Source: a virus. Taken from it: a DNA stretch of 64,000 nt. Position numbers and translations under genes: made by a program. The stretch spans positions 62,001 through 126,000 of the IMG/VR virus record IMGVR_UViG_3300011113_000123, one strand, 5' to 3'. The notes beneath the pieces are model-generated. The model was not told the origin of the DNA, searched no databases, and worked only from the letters and a program-made list of their open reading frames with translations. This document shows, piece by piece, positions 7,805-15,466 of the stretch (the first letter of the stretch is position 1; each line of letters begins with the position of its first letter).

Positions 7805-8612
7805 CGTAGATCGTTGGCTTATTATGACGACGGGGATTGCTCTCTCCGTCGTTTCTGCGTGGTACTCAGTCACAGGTCTTACTGCTATTTTCGCTGGTGC
7901 ATACTGGGCTATCATAATCCTAGGAGGCACACTAGAGTTCGGTAAGATCATTCTAGCTTCGTGGCTCTACAGGAACTGGAAGTATATTCCGTTCCTCATG
8001 AAAGCATACTTCACGAGCGCGCTTATCATACTCATGGTTATCACTAGCATGGGTATCTTTGGTTTCTTATCCAAAGCTCACCTAGATCAAGTTGCACCAT
8101 CTGGTGATATAGTGGCTAAGATAGAACGCATCGATGATAGCATCGCGCGCGAGCGCACGCGCATCACGCGAGCAGAGCAGCAACTAACTCAGCTCGACAA
8201 GGCTATCGACTCTATCATAGATAGAAACAATCGTGCGCAAACTGCTCTACAGATACGCCAGCAGCAGAAGAAAGAACGTGATACGTTAGCTGCTGATATC
8301 AAAGATGCGCAGAAAGCCATTGACGTTCTGCTCGATGAAAAAGCTCCGCTCATGAAGAGCACTAGGGCTATCAAGTTAGAAGTTGGTCCTATTCGTTATG
8401 TGGCTGAGTTGATCTACGGAGAAAGCAATGAACGTGATCTAGAATCAGCCATACGCATTATGATACTTCTGCTCGTATTCGTTATTGATCCCCTGGCTGT
8501 GTTGTTGATTATTGCAGCCAGTAAAGAGGTACGTAAAGAAGTAGAGAGTATAGATGCTGTTGCCACCAACGGAGACCTATGGGAACCGATGATCCTGGAA
8601 AAGAAGTCTTGA
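7791..8612 (+). CDS. membrane protein with periplasmic coiled coil
   Basis: 273 residues. Three hydrophobic helices (about 9-27, 32-55 and 68-92), a long charged coiled coil (residues about 107-195, KIERIDDSIARERTRITRAE) and a last membrane helix near 222-243. This topology occurs in conserved T4-like phage membrane proteins of unknown role. It might work in adsorption, superinfection exclusion or lysis timing, but nothing in the sequence decides. The start overlaps the preceding small gene by 14 nt. Confidence 0.65.
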   Translation: MLTANVDRWLIMTTGIALSVVSAWYSVTGLTAIFAGAYWAIIILGGTLEFGKIILASWLYRNWKYIPFLMKAYFTSALIILMVITSMGIFGFLSKAHLDQVAPSGDIVAKIERIDDSIARERTRITRAEQQLTQLDKAIDSIIDRNNRAQTALQIRQQQKKERDTLAADIKDAQKAIDVLLDEKAPLMKSTRAIKLEVGPIRYVAELIYGESNERDLESAIRIMILLLVFVIDPLAVLLIIAASKEVRKEVESIDAVATNGDLWEPMILEKKS

Positions 8613-8637
8613 CAATCGAACACTTACAGAGTAATAT
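8609..8637 (+). promoter_or_regulatory. uvsX promoter
   Basis: TTGACA (8609-8614), 17-nt spacer, TAATAT (8632-8637). Expected initiation about seven bases on gives a message that begins directly with GGAGGTG, the ribosome-binding site of uvsX. The -35 overlaps the stop of the previous gene. Confidence 0.75.
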
Positions 8638-8654
8638 GATAGTGGAGGTGAAAT

Positions 8655-9707
8655 ATGTCGCTTAAAGAAAAGTTGATTAAGAATAGCACGATTGAGTTTA
8701 CGGCTACTCTCGACAAGAGTAAGATCTTTACGAAAAAGGATATGGTCCAAACGACAGTGCCGATGATTAATGTCGCGCTATCTGGTTCAGTGGACGGTGG
8801 TATTACGCCAGGCATTACAATGCTTGCTGGTCCTTCAAAGCATTTCAAAACTGGCTTCGCGCTACTAATGGCTTCTGCCTTTCTGAAGAAGTATTCAGAT
8901 GGTGTGATCTTGTTCTATGACTCTGAGTTTGGTACGCCGCAAGCATACTTCAACACGTTTGGTATTCCATTTGATTCAGTTGTTCATACGCCAATCATGG
9001 ATGTGGAGCAGCTGAAGTTTGATATTATGAAGCAGCTAACTGCGCTTGAGCGCGGCGAGCATGTTATGATCGTCATTGATTCTATTGGTAACCTCGCTTC
9101 CAAGAAGGAAGTTGAAGATGCGCTAAATGAGAAGTCAGTTGCTGATATGTCTCGTGCGAAGCAGCTCAAGTCGCTGTTCCGTATGATCACTCCATATCTG
9201 ACACTGAAAGATATTCCTATGGTTGTGGTCAATCACACCTACAAGGAAATTGGTTTGTATCCGAAGGATATCGTCGGAGGTGGAACTGGTTCATATTACG
9301 GGTCAGATAACATCTGGATCCTTGGTCGTCAACAAGACAAGGATGGTACCGAGATCCAAGGCTATCACTTTGTCATCAACGTGGAGAAGTCACGCTATGT
9401 CAAAGAAAAGTCAAAGATCCCAATCACTATCTCATATGACGGAGGGATTAATCGTTGGTCTGGTCTTCTCGATGTCGCTCTTGATGGCGGCTACGTATCT
9501 AAGCCAAAGGTTGGATGGTACGCGCGAGTGGATCGCACAACAGGAGAAATCGTGCCTCCTAACATGCGAGCCTCAGATCTAGTTGATAACGGCGAGTTCT
9601 GGAAGACTATGTTCAAGGAAACGGACTTCGCTAAGTACATCAAGGAAAAGTATTCTATCGCGCACGGCGCAATCTTGTCGGAGGAAAACGAAGATGCTTC
9701 TGAGTGA
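8655..9707 (+). CDS. uvsX: UvsX RecA-like recombinase
   Basis: Strand-exchange ATPase of recombination-dependent replication and repair, 350 residues. The Walker A is the phage-type GPSKHFKTG at 59-67 (K65), close to GPSKSFKSN of T4 UvsX. Walker B-like VMIVIDSIGNL and a VVNHTYKE segment follow, with GGGTGSYYGSDNIW (DNA-binding loop 2 region). It has its own sigma70-like promoter and a strong GGAGG ribosome-binding site. Confidence 0.95.
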   Translation: MSLKEKLIKNSTIEFTATLDKSKIFTKKDMVQTTVPMINVALSGSVDGGITPGITMLAGPSKHFKTGFALLMASAFLKKYSDGVILFYDSEFGTPQAYFNTFGIPFDSVVHTPIMDVEQLKFDIMKQLTALERGEHVMIVIDSIGNLASKKEVEDALNEKSVADMSRAKQLKSLFRMITPYLTLKDIPMVVVNHTYKEIGLYPKDIVGGGTGSYYGSDNIWILGRQQDKDGTEIQGYHFVINVEKSRYVKEKSKIPITISYDGGINRWSGLLDVALDGGYVSKPKVGWYARVDRTTGEIVPPNMRASDLVDNGEFWKTMFKETDFAKYIKEKYSIAHGAILSEENEDASE

Positions 9708-9900
9708 ATATTGGAGCGACGACAGAACGAAGAGAGCCGAAGTCCATAAGGACTCCGGCGACTTCTATGTTAAGTTCTACGAGGACGAAGAGCTGATTCT
9801 AACTGAGTCATATGTAGATAAGAGTCAAAGCTGGGCTGAAGCGGCTGCTGAAAACTATACGATGGGAATTAAGGTGGTGCAGAATGGCAAGCGTCGTTGA
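9694..9900 (+). CDS. conserved phage protein next to uvsX, 68 aa
   Basis: Starts within the last codons of uvsX after GGAGG. MLLSEYWSDDRTKRAEVHKD, DFYVKFYEDEELILTES and AEAAAENYTMGI look like a small acidic beta-strand-rich protein conserved among T4-like phages, function unknown. An in-frame upstream ATG at 9583 lies inside uvsX and is not the start. Confidence 0.7.
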   Translation: MLLSEYWSDDRTKRAEVHKDSGDFYVKFYEDEELILTESYVDKSQSWAEAAAENYTMGIKVVQNGKRR

Positions 9901-10228
9901 CAATCCAGTCGCAGTGAAGTATAATCATATCACTCGCGAAGATGTACCAAAGTTCGTCTGCATCAAGATAGAGGAAGGCGAGTTTGAGGGTATCATCTAT
10001 CATTATGAAAACGTCAATGTCGGTGAAGAAACAGAAGATGGTGGTGCGCTGTTAAACTTTAACTATCACGTCGTCGAATCGTTTTTGGCTGAAGAAATGT
10101 TAACTGACAGCCTAAAGAAACGTTTCGAAGATACAGTCGCTGGTATTCTTTTCGACATTTTGGTTCAGCAAGTAGGAAGGATTGGGAATGAAGATCGAAC
10201 TGACGATTCTGAAGAATCTGGTTCATAA
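9884..10228 (+). CDS. conserved phage protein before gp41, 114 aa
   Basis: Acidic protein with FVCIKIEEGEFEGIIYHYEN and LLNFNYHVVES. Similar small proteins precede the helicase gene in T4-like phages. It overlaps both neighbours (17 and 47 nt). Its first codons contain a full consensus sigma70 promoter (9897-9925), so the DNA here serves two functions. Confidence 0.65.
   Translation: MASVVDNPVAVKYNHITREDVPKFVCIKIEEGEFEGIIYHYENVNVGEETEDGGALLNFNYHVVESFLAEEMLTDSLKKRFEDTVAGILFDILVQQVGRIGNEDRTDDSEESGS
9897..9925 (+). promoter_or_regulatory. consensus promoter inside a gene, ahead of gp41
   Basis: TTGACA (9897-9902), 17-nt spacer, TATAAT (9920-9925): a 12/12 match to the sigma70 consensus, inside the first codons of the 114-residue gene. 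It would feed the gp41 helicase gene 250 nt downstream. Confidence 0.65.
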
Positions 10229-11609
10229 CGAAGACTTCGCCCGCAAGACTCTACCATTCGTAAAAGAAAACTATTTCAGTGATTCGTCTGAGCGCTTGGT
10301 GTTCAGGCGAATCCATGACTTCATGACCAAGTATAATTCACGCCCGACGCGCGAAGCTATTGGTATTGAAATTGAGTCTAGCACGAACTTATCTGAAGAA
10401 GAGCACAAGCGTTCGCTGGAACTGGTTCGATCACTCGTCGAACCAGAGCCCGTCACGATGGATTGGCTTCTAGAATCTACGGAGGCGTTCTGTCAAGAGC
10501 GTGCAGTGTATAACGCTATCATGGATAGTATCTCTATCCTTGATGGCAAAGACAAGAACCGCACCAAGAACGCTATCCCTGAGATTCTATCAGAAGCTCT
10601 TGGCGTTTCATTCGACAGTCATATCGGTCACGACTTCATCGACGACTTTGAAGAGCGATATGACTATTATCATCGCGTAGAAGAAAAGCTCCCGTTTGAT
10701 ATTGAGTTGATGAACAAGGTTACTCGCGGAGGCTTGTCGCGTAAGTCTCTCAATATCATCCTTGCAGGCACGGGTGTTGGTAAAACTCTTGCGATGTGTC
10801 ACTTCGCAGCAGCTAATCTTGCGATGGGCAAGAACGTTCTCTATATCACTATGGAAATGGCCGAAGAGAAGATCGCCGAGCGTATCGATGCTAATCTGTT
10901 GAACATTGCTACAGAAGACATCAAGCAGCTTCCGAAGGAAATGTACGAAAACAAAATCAAGCGACTTCGAGCAAAGACTACGGGGAAGCTCATCATTAAG
11001 GAGTATCCCACTGCGTCGGCTCATGCTGGTCATTTCCGTCATGTTCTTAACGAGCTTAACCTCAAGCGCAATTTTGTTCCTGATATTATTTACGTTGACT
11101 ATCTTAACATTTGTTGTTCGTCGAGAATCAAGCCAGGAGTAAACGTTAACAGCTACACATACGTCAAGTCTATAGCCGAAGAACTGCGTGGGCTTGCAGT
11201 CGAGCGCAATTTACCTATCGTGTCAGCTACTCAGACAACTCGTTCTGGATATACCAGCAGCGATCCTGGGCTGGAAGATACTTCCGAGTCGTTCGGTCTG
11301 CCTGCTACAGCTGACTTCATGATCGCGCTCGTGCGTGACGAAGAAATGGATGAGCGTGGCCAGCTCATGGTAAAGCAGCTGAAAAATCGTTATAGCGATC
11401 CAGCGGAATACAAGCGATTCTTCGTTGGCGTCGATCGTATCAAGATGCGCCTGTTCGATCTCGAAGACTCAGCCCAAGAAGACATCATCGACGATAGTCG
11501 CGGTGGCAAAACCAAACGCTCTGAATCAGTCATGGACAACACCAAGTTCGGAATGGAAGATCGTGAACGCAACAAACCCAAATCCAAGTTCAGCGGCCTC
11601 AAGTTCTGA
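10182..11609 (+). CDS. 41: replicative DNA helicase gp41 (DnaB family)
   Basis: Hexameric 5'-3' helicase that works with the gp61 primase at the fork. In 475 residues the RecA-like motor has Walker A AGTGVGKT (K201), the ITMEMAEEKIAERIDAN segment typical of DnaB/gp41 (motif 1a), Walker B DIIYVDYLNIC, and SATQTTRSGY plus LKNRYSDP motifs. The N-terminal primase-interaction domain covers about residues 1-170. The ribosome-binding site is AGGAAGG. Confidence 0.95.
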   Translation: MGMKIELTILKNLVHNEDFARKTLPFVKENYFSDSSERLVFRRIHDFMTKYNSRPTREAIGIEIESSTNLSEEEHKRSLELVRSLVEPEPVTMDWLLESTEAFCQERAVYNAIMDSISILDGKDKNRTKNAIPEILSEALGVSFDSHIGHDFIDDFEERYDYYHRVEEKLPFDIELMNKVTRGGLSRKSLNIILAGTGVGKTLAMCHFAAANLAMGKNVLYITMEMAEEKIAERIDANLLNIATEDIKQLPKEMYENKIKRLRAKTTGKLIIKEYPTASAHAGHFRHVLNELNLKRNFVPDIIYVDYLNICCSSRIKPGVNVNSYTYVKSIAEELRGLAVERNLPIVSATQTTRSGYTSSDPGLEDTSESFGLPATADFMIALVRDEEMDERGQLMVKQLKNRYSDPAEYKRFFVGVDRIKMRLFDLEDSAQEDIIDDSRGGKTKRSESVMDNTKFGMEDRERNKPKSKFSGLKF

Positions 11610-11612
11610 GGG

Positions 11613-11658
11613 GCTAAATAATATCGTTCTTGACAACGACGATAATCTACGCTATGCT
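11613..11658 (+). promoter_or_regulatory. tandem late-like and sigma70-like promoters
   Basis: A GCTAAATA late-like box (11613-11620) is followed by TTGACA (11630-11635), 17 nt, TATGCT (11653-11658). Both point to the metallopeptidase gene at 11683, preceded by AGAGGAGG. Confidence 0.5.
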
Positions 11659-11682
11659 AGTCCAATAGTAAGAGGAGGTGTC

Positions 11683-12222
11683 ATGACCTCAAGATTGGAG
11701 TACGCCAAAAATAAAGCCAAGATCAGTATAACAGGCGGATCGCCTTTTAAGCGTAAGATGCTCAAACGAGCAGCCAGATGGATGCTAGGATATACTCTCG
11801 GCACCCGTTTAGCCAACAACATAACGCTGAAGATTCGTATCGATGACTCTTTGGTAAACACTAGGTTCTATGGTTCTGTCATCTGGGAAGACGATAATCA
11901 TCGACCAAGAAGTTACGACATGGAGTTATGCAACTATCTAACTGATAGAACATTGTTCAAGGTTCTTGCTCACGAGATAGTTCACATCAGACAGTATGCA
12001 ACCGGCGACCTTAAAGATCTAGCAACTCAAGCCAACTATTGTAAATGGAAAAACAAGCTCGTACAGGCTGAAGGCAAAGGTAGAATATCGTATTTCAAAC
12101 TGCCGTGGGAAATAGAAGCGAGACGTGATCAAGAGATCATCCTTAGAGAATGGAAAGAAACACACGGCTATCATTTCAGACAAAAGACTGGGGAGTTGTA
12201 TAGTGAGCGTGATAATCTATAG
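11683..12222 (+). CDS. zinc metallopeptidase-like protein (HEIVH)
   Basis: 179 residues with the zincin motif HEIVH at 97-101 preceded by LFKVLA, and a possible third ligand Glu in PWEIEARRD. This is the arrangement of SprT-like or similar small phage metalloproteases. The basic N-terminus (KRKMLKRAARW) suggests nucleic-acid contact. AGGAGG fixes the ATG at 11683. The substrate is unknown. Confidence 0.65.
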   Translation: MTSRLEYAKNKAKISITGGSPFKRKMLKRAARWMLGYTLGTRLANNITLKIRIDDSLVNTRFYGSVIWEDDNHRPRSYDMELCNYLTDRTLFKVLAHEIVHIRQYATGDLKDLATQANYCKWKNKLVQAEGKGRISYFKLPWEIEARRDQEIILREWKETHGYHFRQKTGELYSERDNL

Positions 12223-12430
12223 CAGGGATGATTGCCCTTGGTGTGTTCGAGCTAAAGATATGTTGTATTCTATAGGAAAAGAATACGAAGAGATTAAGAT
12301 TGGTCGTGATCTCACGCGCGAGGAGTTCAAGGAACAGTTTCCAGAAGTTAAAACAGTACCATATATAATCATTGATGGAACCGCTATCGGTGGTTATGAA
12401 AATCTGTTATCACATTATAAGCTCTCATAG
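12203..12430 (+). CDS. glutaredoxin
   Basis: 75-residue thioredoxin-fold redoxin with the active site CPWC (C11, C14), the cis-Pro loop KTVPYIII and the GG motif IGGYENL. It probably recycles disulfides, for example for ribonucleotide reductase. The GTG at 12203 after GGGGAG gives a normal glutaredoxin start (VSVIIYSRDDCPWC). It overlaps the previous gene by 20 nt, and its stop codon lies inside the following tRNA gene (10-nt overlap). Confidence 0.9.
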   Translation: MSVIIYSRDDCPWCVRAKDMLYSIGKEYEEIKIGRDLTREEFKEQFPEVKTVPYIIIDGTAIGGYENLLSHYKLS

Positions 12431-12497
12431 CTCAATTGGTTAGAGCCCGCCGCTCATAACGGTGTAGTTCCAGGTTCGAGTCCTGGTGGGAGCTCCA
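12421..12497 (+). tRNA. tRNA with CAT anticodon (Met or Ile2)
   Basis: Acceptor GCTCTCA/TGGGAGC, normal D, anticodon (loop CTCATAA) and T arms (TTCGAGT), encoded CCA. The paired G1-C72 argues against an initiator tRNA. Elongator Met and lysidine-type Ile2 cannot be separated. It stands alone, 25 kb from the main tRNA region, and its 5' end is shared with the glutaredoxin gene. Confidence 0.92.
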
Positions 12498-12513
12498 TTT
12501 AGTCTGAGGAATC

Positions 12514-12957
12514 ATGAAACTTCTTGTGCCGTTGAACTCTGAACTGATGCATCTACTCAATGATGATTCAGTTCGTCCTGAACTTAGTTATGCGTTTAGA
12601 ACATCAAATGGTCGAGAATGTTTCGTCCTAACGGAAGACGATCCTCGGGCTGTTATCTGTGTAGCATATACACATCAGGTTCCTACGACTGTAGAAGAGC
12701 TTGATGCGTATAGCTTCAATGATACCAACGATCCAAACGGTATAGCAGTTTTCTATACTGTTTGGTCGTACGGTAAAGGCGCTGGGCGCGATATTGTGTT
12801 CAGCGTAGTAGACCACATCAAGCACTTCAAGCCATGGGTCGGGCGATTCGTAACTCTCAGCCCCAAAACCGAGATGGCTAAAAAGTTTCATTTAAGCAAC
12901 GGTGCTTTCACACTCAGTGACAATATTGAGTCCGTGAACTACGAGTATCGCGTTTAA
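12514..12957 (+). CDS. hypothetical protein, GNAT-like features
   Basis: 147 residues. AVICVAYTHQVP, AVFYTVWSYGKGAGRDIVFS, VGRFVTLSPKTEMAKKFHLS and a final short strand give the alternating strand-helix order of GCN5-type acetyltransferases, with GKGAGRD in the place of the acetyl-CoA loop. The match is weak and catalytic residues are not obvious. Probably conserved in T4-like phages. Confidence 0.5.
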   Translation: MKLLVPLNSELMHLLNDDSVRPELSYAFRTSNGRECFVLTEDDPRAVICVAYTHQVPTTVEELDAYSFNDTNDPNGIAVFYTVWSYGKGAGRDIVFSVVDHIKHFKPWVGRFVTLSPKTEMAKKFHLSNGAFTLSDNIESVNYEYRV

Positions 12958-12968
12958 TCAGCCTGAGA

Positions 12969-12976
12969 AATAAATA
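12969..12976 (+). promoter_or_regulatory. late-promoter-like box AATAAATA
   Basis: One mismatch from TATAAATA and only four bases before the RlpA start codon. No Shine-Dalgarno lies between, so if it is used the message would be nearly leaderless. Confidence 0.35.
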
Positions 12977-12980
12977 AGAA

Positions 12981-13340
12981 ATGCGCAACATATTTACAGT
13001 CATTGCGCTGTCTGCTTTTGTTGGCGGATGTGCAACAACAGAAGCAGTCTCGAGTTCATATTATGTTAATGCGACTTGGTATGCTTGCTGCAATCGTACA
13101 GCAAATGGTGAGAAATTCAACCCAAACGGGATGACGGTCGCTCACAGAAGGTATCCTTTCGGAACCATGCTGAGAGTTACTAACCCAGACAACGGCAGGT
13201 CCATAGTTGTCCGAGTTAATGATCGTGGTCCATTTACGAAAGGCGTGGATCTAGACATATCGAGAGGAGGTGCCCAGCAATTGGGGATAATCAATAAAGG
13301 TCGAGCGAAAGTTCGAGTAGAACACTTAACGTCTAGATAA
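12981..13340 (+). CDS. RlpA-like lipoprotein (double-psi beta barrel)
   Basis: 119 residues with a lipoprotein signal (lipobox VGGC, Cys17) and an RlpA barrel: ATWYACCNRTANGEKFNPNG, TVAHRRYPFGTMLRV, VRVNDRGPF and DLDISRGGAQQLG. RlpA proteins bind or cleave denuded peptidoglycan glycan. Being lipidated, this one would sit in the host envelope, plausibly assisting lysis. The conserved Asp of NDRGPF is present. Confidence 0.85.
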   Translation: MRNIFTVIALSAFVGGCATTEAVSSSYYVNATWYACCNRTANGEKFNPNGMTVAHRRYPFGTMLRVTNPDNGRSIVVRVNDRGPFTKGVDLDISRGGAQQLGIINKGRAKVRVEHLTSR

Positions 13341-13391
13341 GATACGTCATTATATCTTCCTTTCGTAGCGTAAGCCAAAATAGGAGATAAA

Positions 13392-14039
13392 ATGAGGCTA
13401 CTAAAAACATTAACAGTAATCTCTGCTGTTGTTCTAGCATCGACTGCATACGCAGCGCCTGGAAACCGAAACAGAGTTACACCAACACAAAATACAACCA
13501 CTACATACATTAACAGCGACGACGAATCTCATGCTTCTTACTGGACTAGAGAAAACAACATCACTAGAGTCACATTACAAGAGCATGTAGAAACTAGAAA
13601 TAGAGTAAAGAAAGTTGCACAAAGACCTGTGCAGCGAAAGTCAAATCCGGTGGTTGTAGCGAAGCAGTTTGAAGGTTTGGATGCCCGTAGGCATAGAGCC
13701 GCGCTTCGTAATCTAATGGATGTAGATCCTTTAAAAGTACCTTGGTGTGCAGGGTTTGTGAACGCAGTTCTTTATCGATCAGGAGTACAAGGAACTTCGT
13801 CACTGCAAGCTAGAAGTTTCCTGCACTGGGGTATGTCTACCAGGAATCCGCAGAAAGGTGATATTGTAGTTTTTACACGAGGAAAAGGTAACACTACTGG
13901 TCACGTTGGATTCTATATGGGACAAGAAGTTGTAGATGGCGTAAAGTATATCCTCGTTCTAGGTGGGAACCAGAACAAGGCTGTCAATGTCGCTTATTAT
14001 CCAGCAAACAGATTGCTTGGATTCCGCACATTTGGCTGA
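13392..14039 (+). CDS. secreted NlpC/CHAP-like cell-wall hydrolase
   Basis: 215 residues: signal peptide to about residue 21 (ASTAYA), a basic linker, then a Cys-His peptidase-like domain (about 115-215) with PWCAGFVNAVLYRSG (candidate nucleophile Cys), PQKGDIVVFTRG, TGHVGFYMG (His) and VLGGNQNKAVNV. This is the pattern of the TIGR02594 family. It probably acts on periplasmic peptidoglycan at lysis. The ribosome-binding site is TAGGAGA, and a strong terminator follows. Confidence 0.8.
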   Translation: MRLLKTLTVISAVVLASTAYAAPGNRNRVTPTQNTTTTYINSDDESHASYWTRENNITRVTLQEHVETRNRVKKVAQRPVQRKSNPVVVAKQFEGLDARRHRAALRNLMDVDPLKVPWCAGFVNAVLYRSGVQGTSSLQARSFLHWGMSTRNPQKGDIVVFTRGKGNTTGHVGFYMGQEVVDGVKYILVLGGNQNKAVNVAYYPANRLLGFRTFG

Positions 14040-14071
14040 TGATTAAGGAGGTGTGTTTTTTGTCATCAGTC

Positions 14072-14102
14072 GGGGAGGCGTGTGGTGCGCCTCCCCTTTT
14101 TT
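14072..14102 (+). terminator. strong intrinsic terminator
   Basis: GGGGAGGCG (14072-14080) pairs perfectly with CGCCTCCCC (14088-14096) across a 7-nt loop and is followed by six T. It closes the 12-14 kb transcription unit just before a late promoter. Confidence 0.92.
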
Positions 14103-14107
14103 GCGTT

Positions 14108-14115
14108 TATAAATA
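14108..14115 (+). promoter_or_regulatory. T4-type late promoter TATAAATA
   Basis: Exact late box directly after the terminator, 39 nt before the next gene. It starts a new late transcription unit. Confidence 0.7.
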
Positions 14116-14153
14116 ACGTATAGCATCAACAGCTAATCAACGAAGGAACGGAC

Positions 14154-14471
14154 ATGAAGTCGTTTAGACAGTACTGCAACGAAGAGTTTTCTTATGTCGA
14201 AGAATCCTCAGAAGGTACAACTTTGAAGGATTACCCGCATCTCCATAAGCATGTTGCGGAAAAACAAAAGAAACAGAAACTTCCAGCCCATTTCATGCAT
14301 AATGTTGGCGATACTCCGGTACATCCTAAGTCTGCAGCTGCTCACAAAAAAGCAGACAGTGCTTTGTCTAGCGGGCATCCTACAGCAAAACGTCGCGCTG
14401 ACGACGTGTATCGCGGCACCTATGATTACGAGGGTTCAGCTGAACGTCGCGTCGCAAACGCAAAGAAGTGA
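14154..14471 (+). CDS. hypothetical protein, 105 aa
   Basis: Lys/His/Ala-rich, starting MKSFRQYCNEEF. Proteins beginning with a MKSFxQ-type head are frequent among head-associated proteins of T4-like phages. The tail carries HPTAKRRADDVYRGTYDYEG. Transcribed from the late promoter at 14108, so a virion or assembly role is inferred. Confidence 0.6.
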   Translation: MKSFRQYCNEEFSYVEESSEGTTLKDYPHLHKHVAEKQKKQKLPAHFMHNVGDTPVHPKSAAAHKKADSALSSGHPTAKRRADDVYRGTYDYEGSAERRVANAKK

Positions 14472-14497
14472 CGATTAATAGTCAAGGACAATAGATA

Positions 14498-15466
14498 ATG
14501 GCTAAAACGATTTCAATCGCTGTGGCAGCACGAATCAATGAAATTTCTGTTTTCAGATATGGTAGTCCTGCTAAGTATAGTTCTAGTGGCGGATTAGCCG
14601 CTAGAAGACAGCTGGAATCTGACATAGAGCCGTTTACTTCGAAAGAAGATATCAGCGAAATCGCAGATCAAGATGGTCGCGCGAAGCTGATGGTCGAGGA
14701 GTTTATCAAATGGGCTAAAAGCAACGGATACTCTGGATCCGTTGCTGATTGTTGGTGGACGGCAAAGCCAGGTGATTTGACTAGAGTAACAGGTAAAACG
14801 GTAGATTCGTCTAAGAATCCGACAGACGTGCTTTTCAAGTTCACTTCTGGTCCAGCTGGATCTGAAGGGTTTCTTGGTTTGTCTGCAAAGTCTACGGGCA
14901 AAGCTAAAGAAATTGGATTTAAGAATCCGGGTGTAGGAACGCTTGAAAATCTACTAGGTATCGAGCTATCACCTATTCTTAATGACTACGTCGCTAGAAT
15001 AGTTAAATTGCATAAGTTTTCTACGACAAGCTCGAAACGAAAAACTGAAATTAGAAGTTCTTCGAAGAAAGTTCAAGACTCTGTGGATGCAATGGGTTCT
15101 TTGGCTATGAAAGATCTAAGAGACGCTCTACTAAAAAAATATAAGGGTATCAAAGATCAGAATTTCATAAAGAACCATATACTAGATGACTGGATGAATT
15201 TTAAAACTGACGATAAGCAAAAGATCTTTCCTCCATACATAAAAGTGACTGGACAAGGAACAAAAGGTAGGTATACAGTATCTATCGTAGATCCTAATTC
15301 AAATTCTAAAATTGATTACATCAAATCTAATAAGATAACTTTTGAAGCAGTTGGTAACGAATCTATTGGTGTTAAAGCTGGAACACATCAGATTATGAAA
15401 ATTCGTTTTAAGTTTGAATCTCAAAAACTGGCTTCCTCTATGAAGTTATCTGGAGAACCTTGGTGA
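14498..15466 (+). CDS. unknown late protein, possible nuclease fold
   Basis: 322 residues, rich in Lys and Ser. NPTDVLFKFTSGP followed by EGFLGLSAKSTGKAKEIGFK has a D...(S/E)xK spacing like the core of PD-(D/E)xK nucleases, but the Glu is replaced by Ser-Ala and no other motif confirms it. The C-terminal third looks beta-rich. It overlaps the ligase-like gene that follows, so the two are probably linked in function. Confidence 0.5.
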   Translation: MAKTISIAVAARINEISVFRYGSPAKYSSSGGLAARRQLESDIEPFTSKEDISEIADQDGRAKLMVEEFIKWAKSNGYSGSVADCWWTAKPGDLTRVTGKTVDSSKNPTDVLFKFTSGPAGSEGFLGLSAKSTGKAKEIGFKNPGVGTLENLLGIELSPILNDYVARIVKLHKFSTTSSKRKTEIRSSSKKVQDSVDAMGSLAMKDLRDALLKKYKGIKDQNFIKNHILDDWMNFKTDDKQKIFPPYIKVTGQGTKGRYTVSIVDPNSNSKIDYIKSNKITFEAVGNESIGVKAGTHQIMKIRFKFESQKLASSMKLSGEPW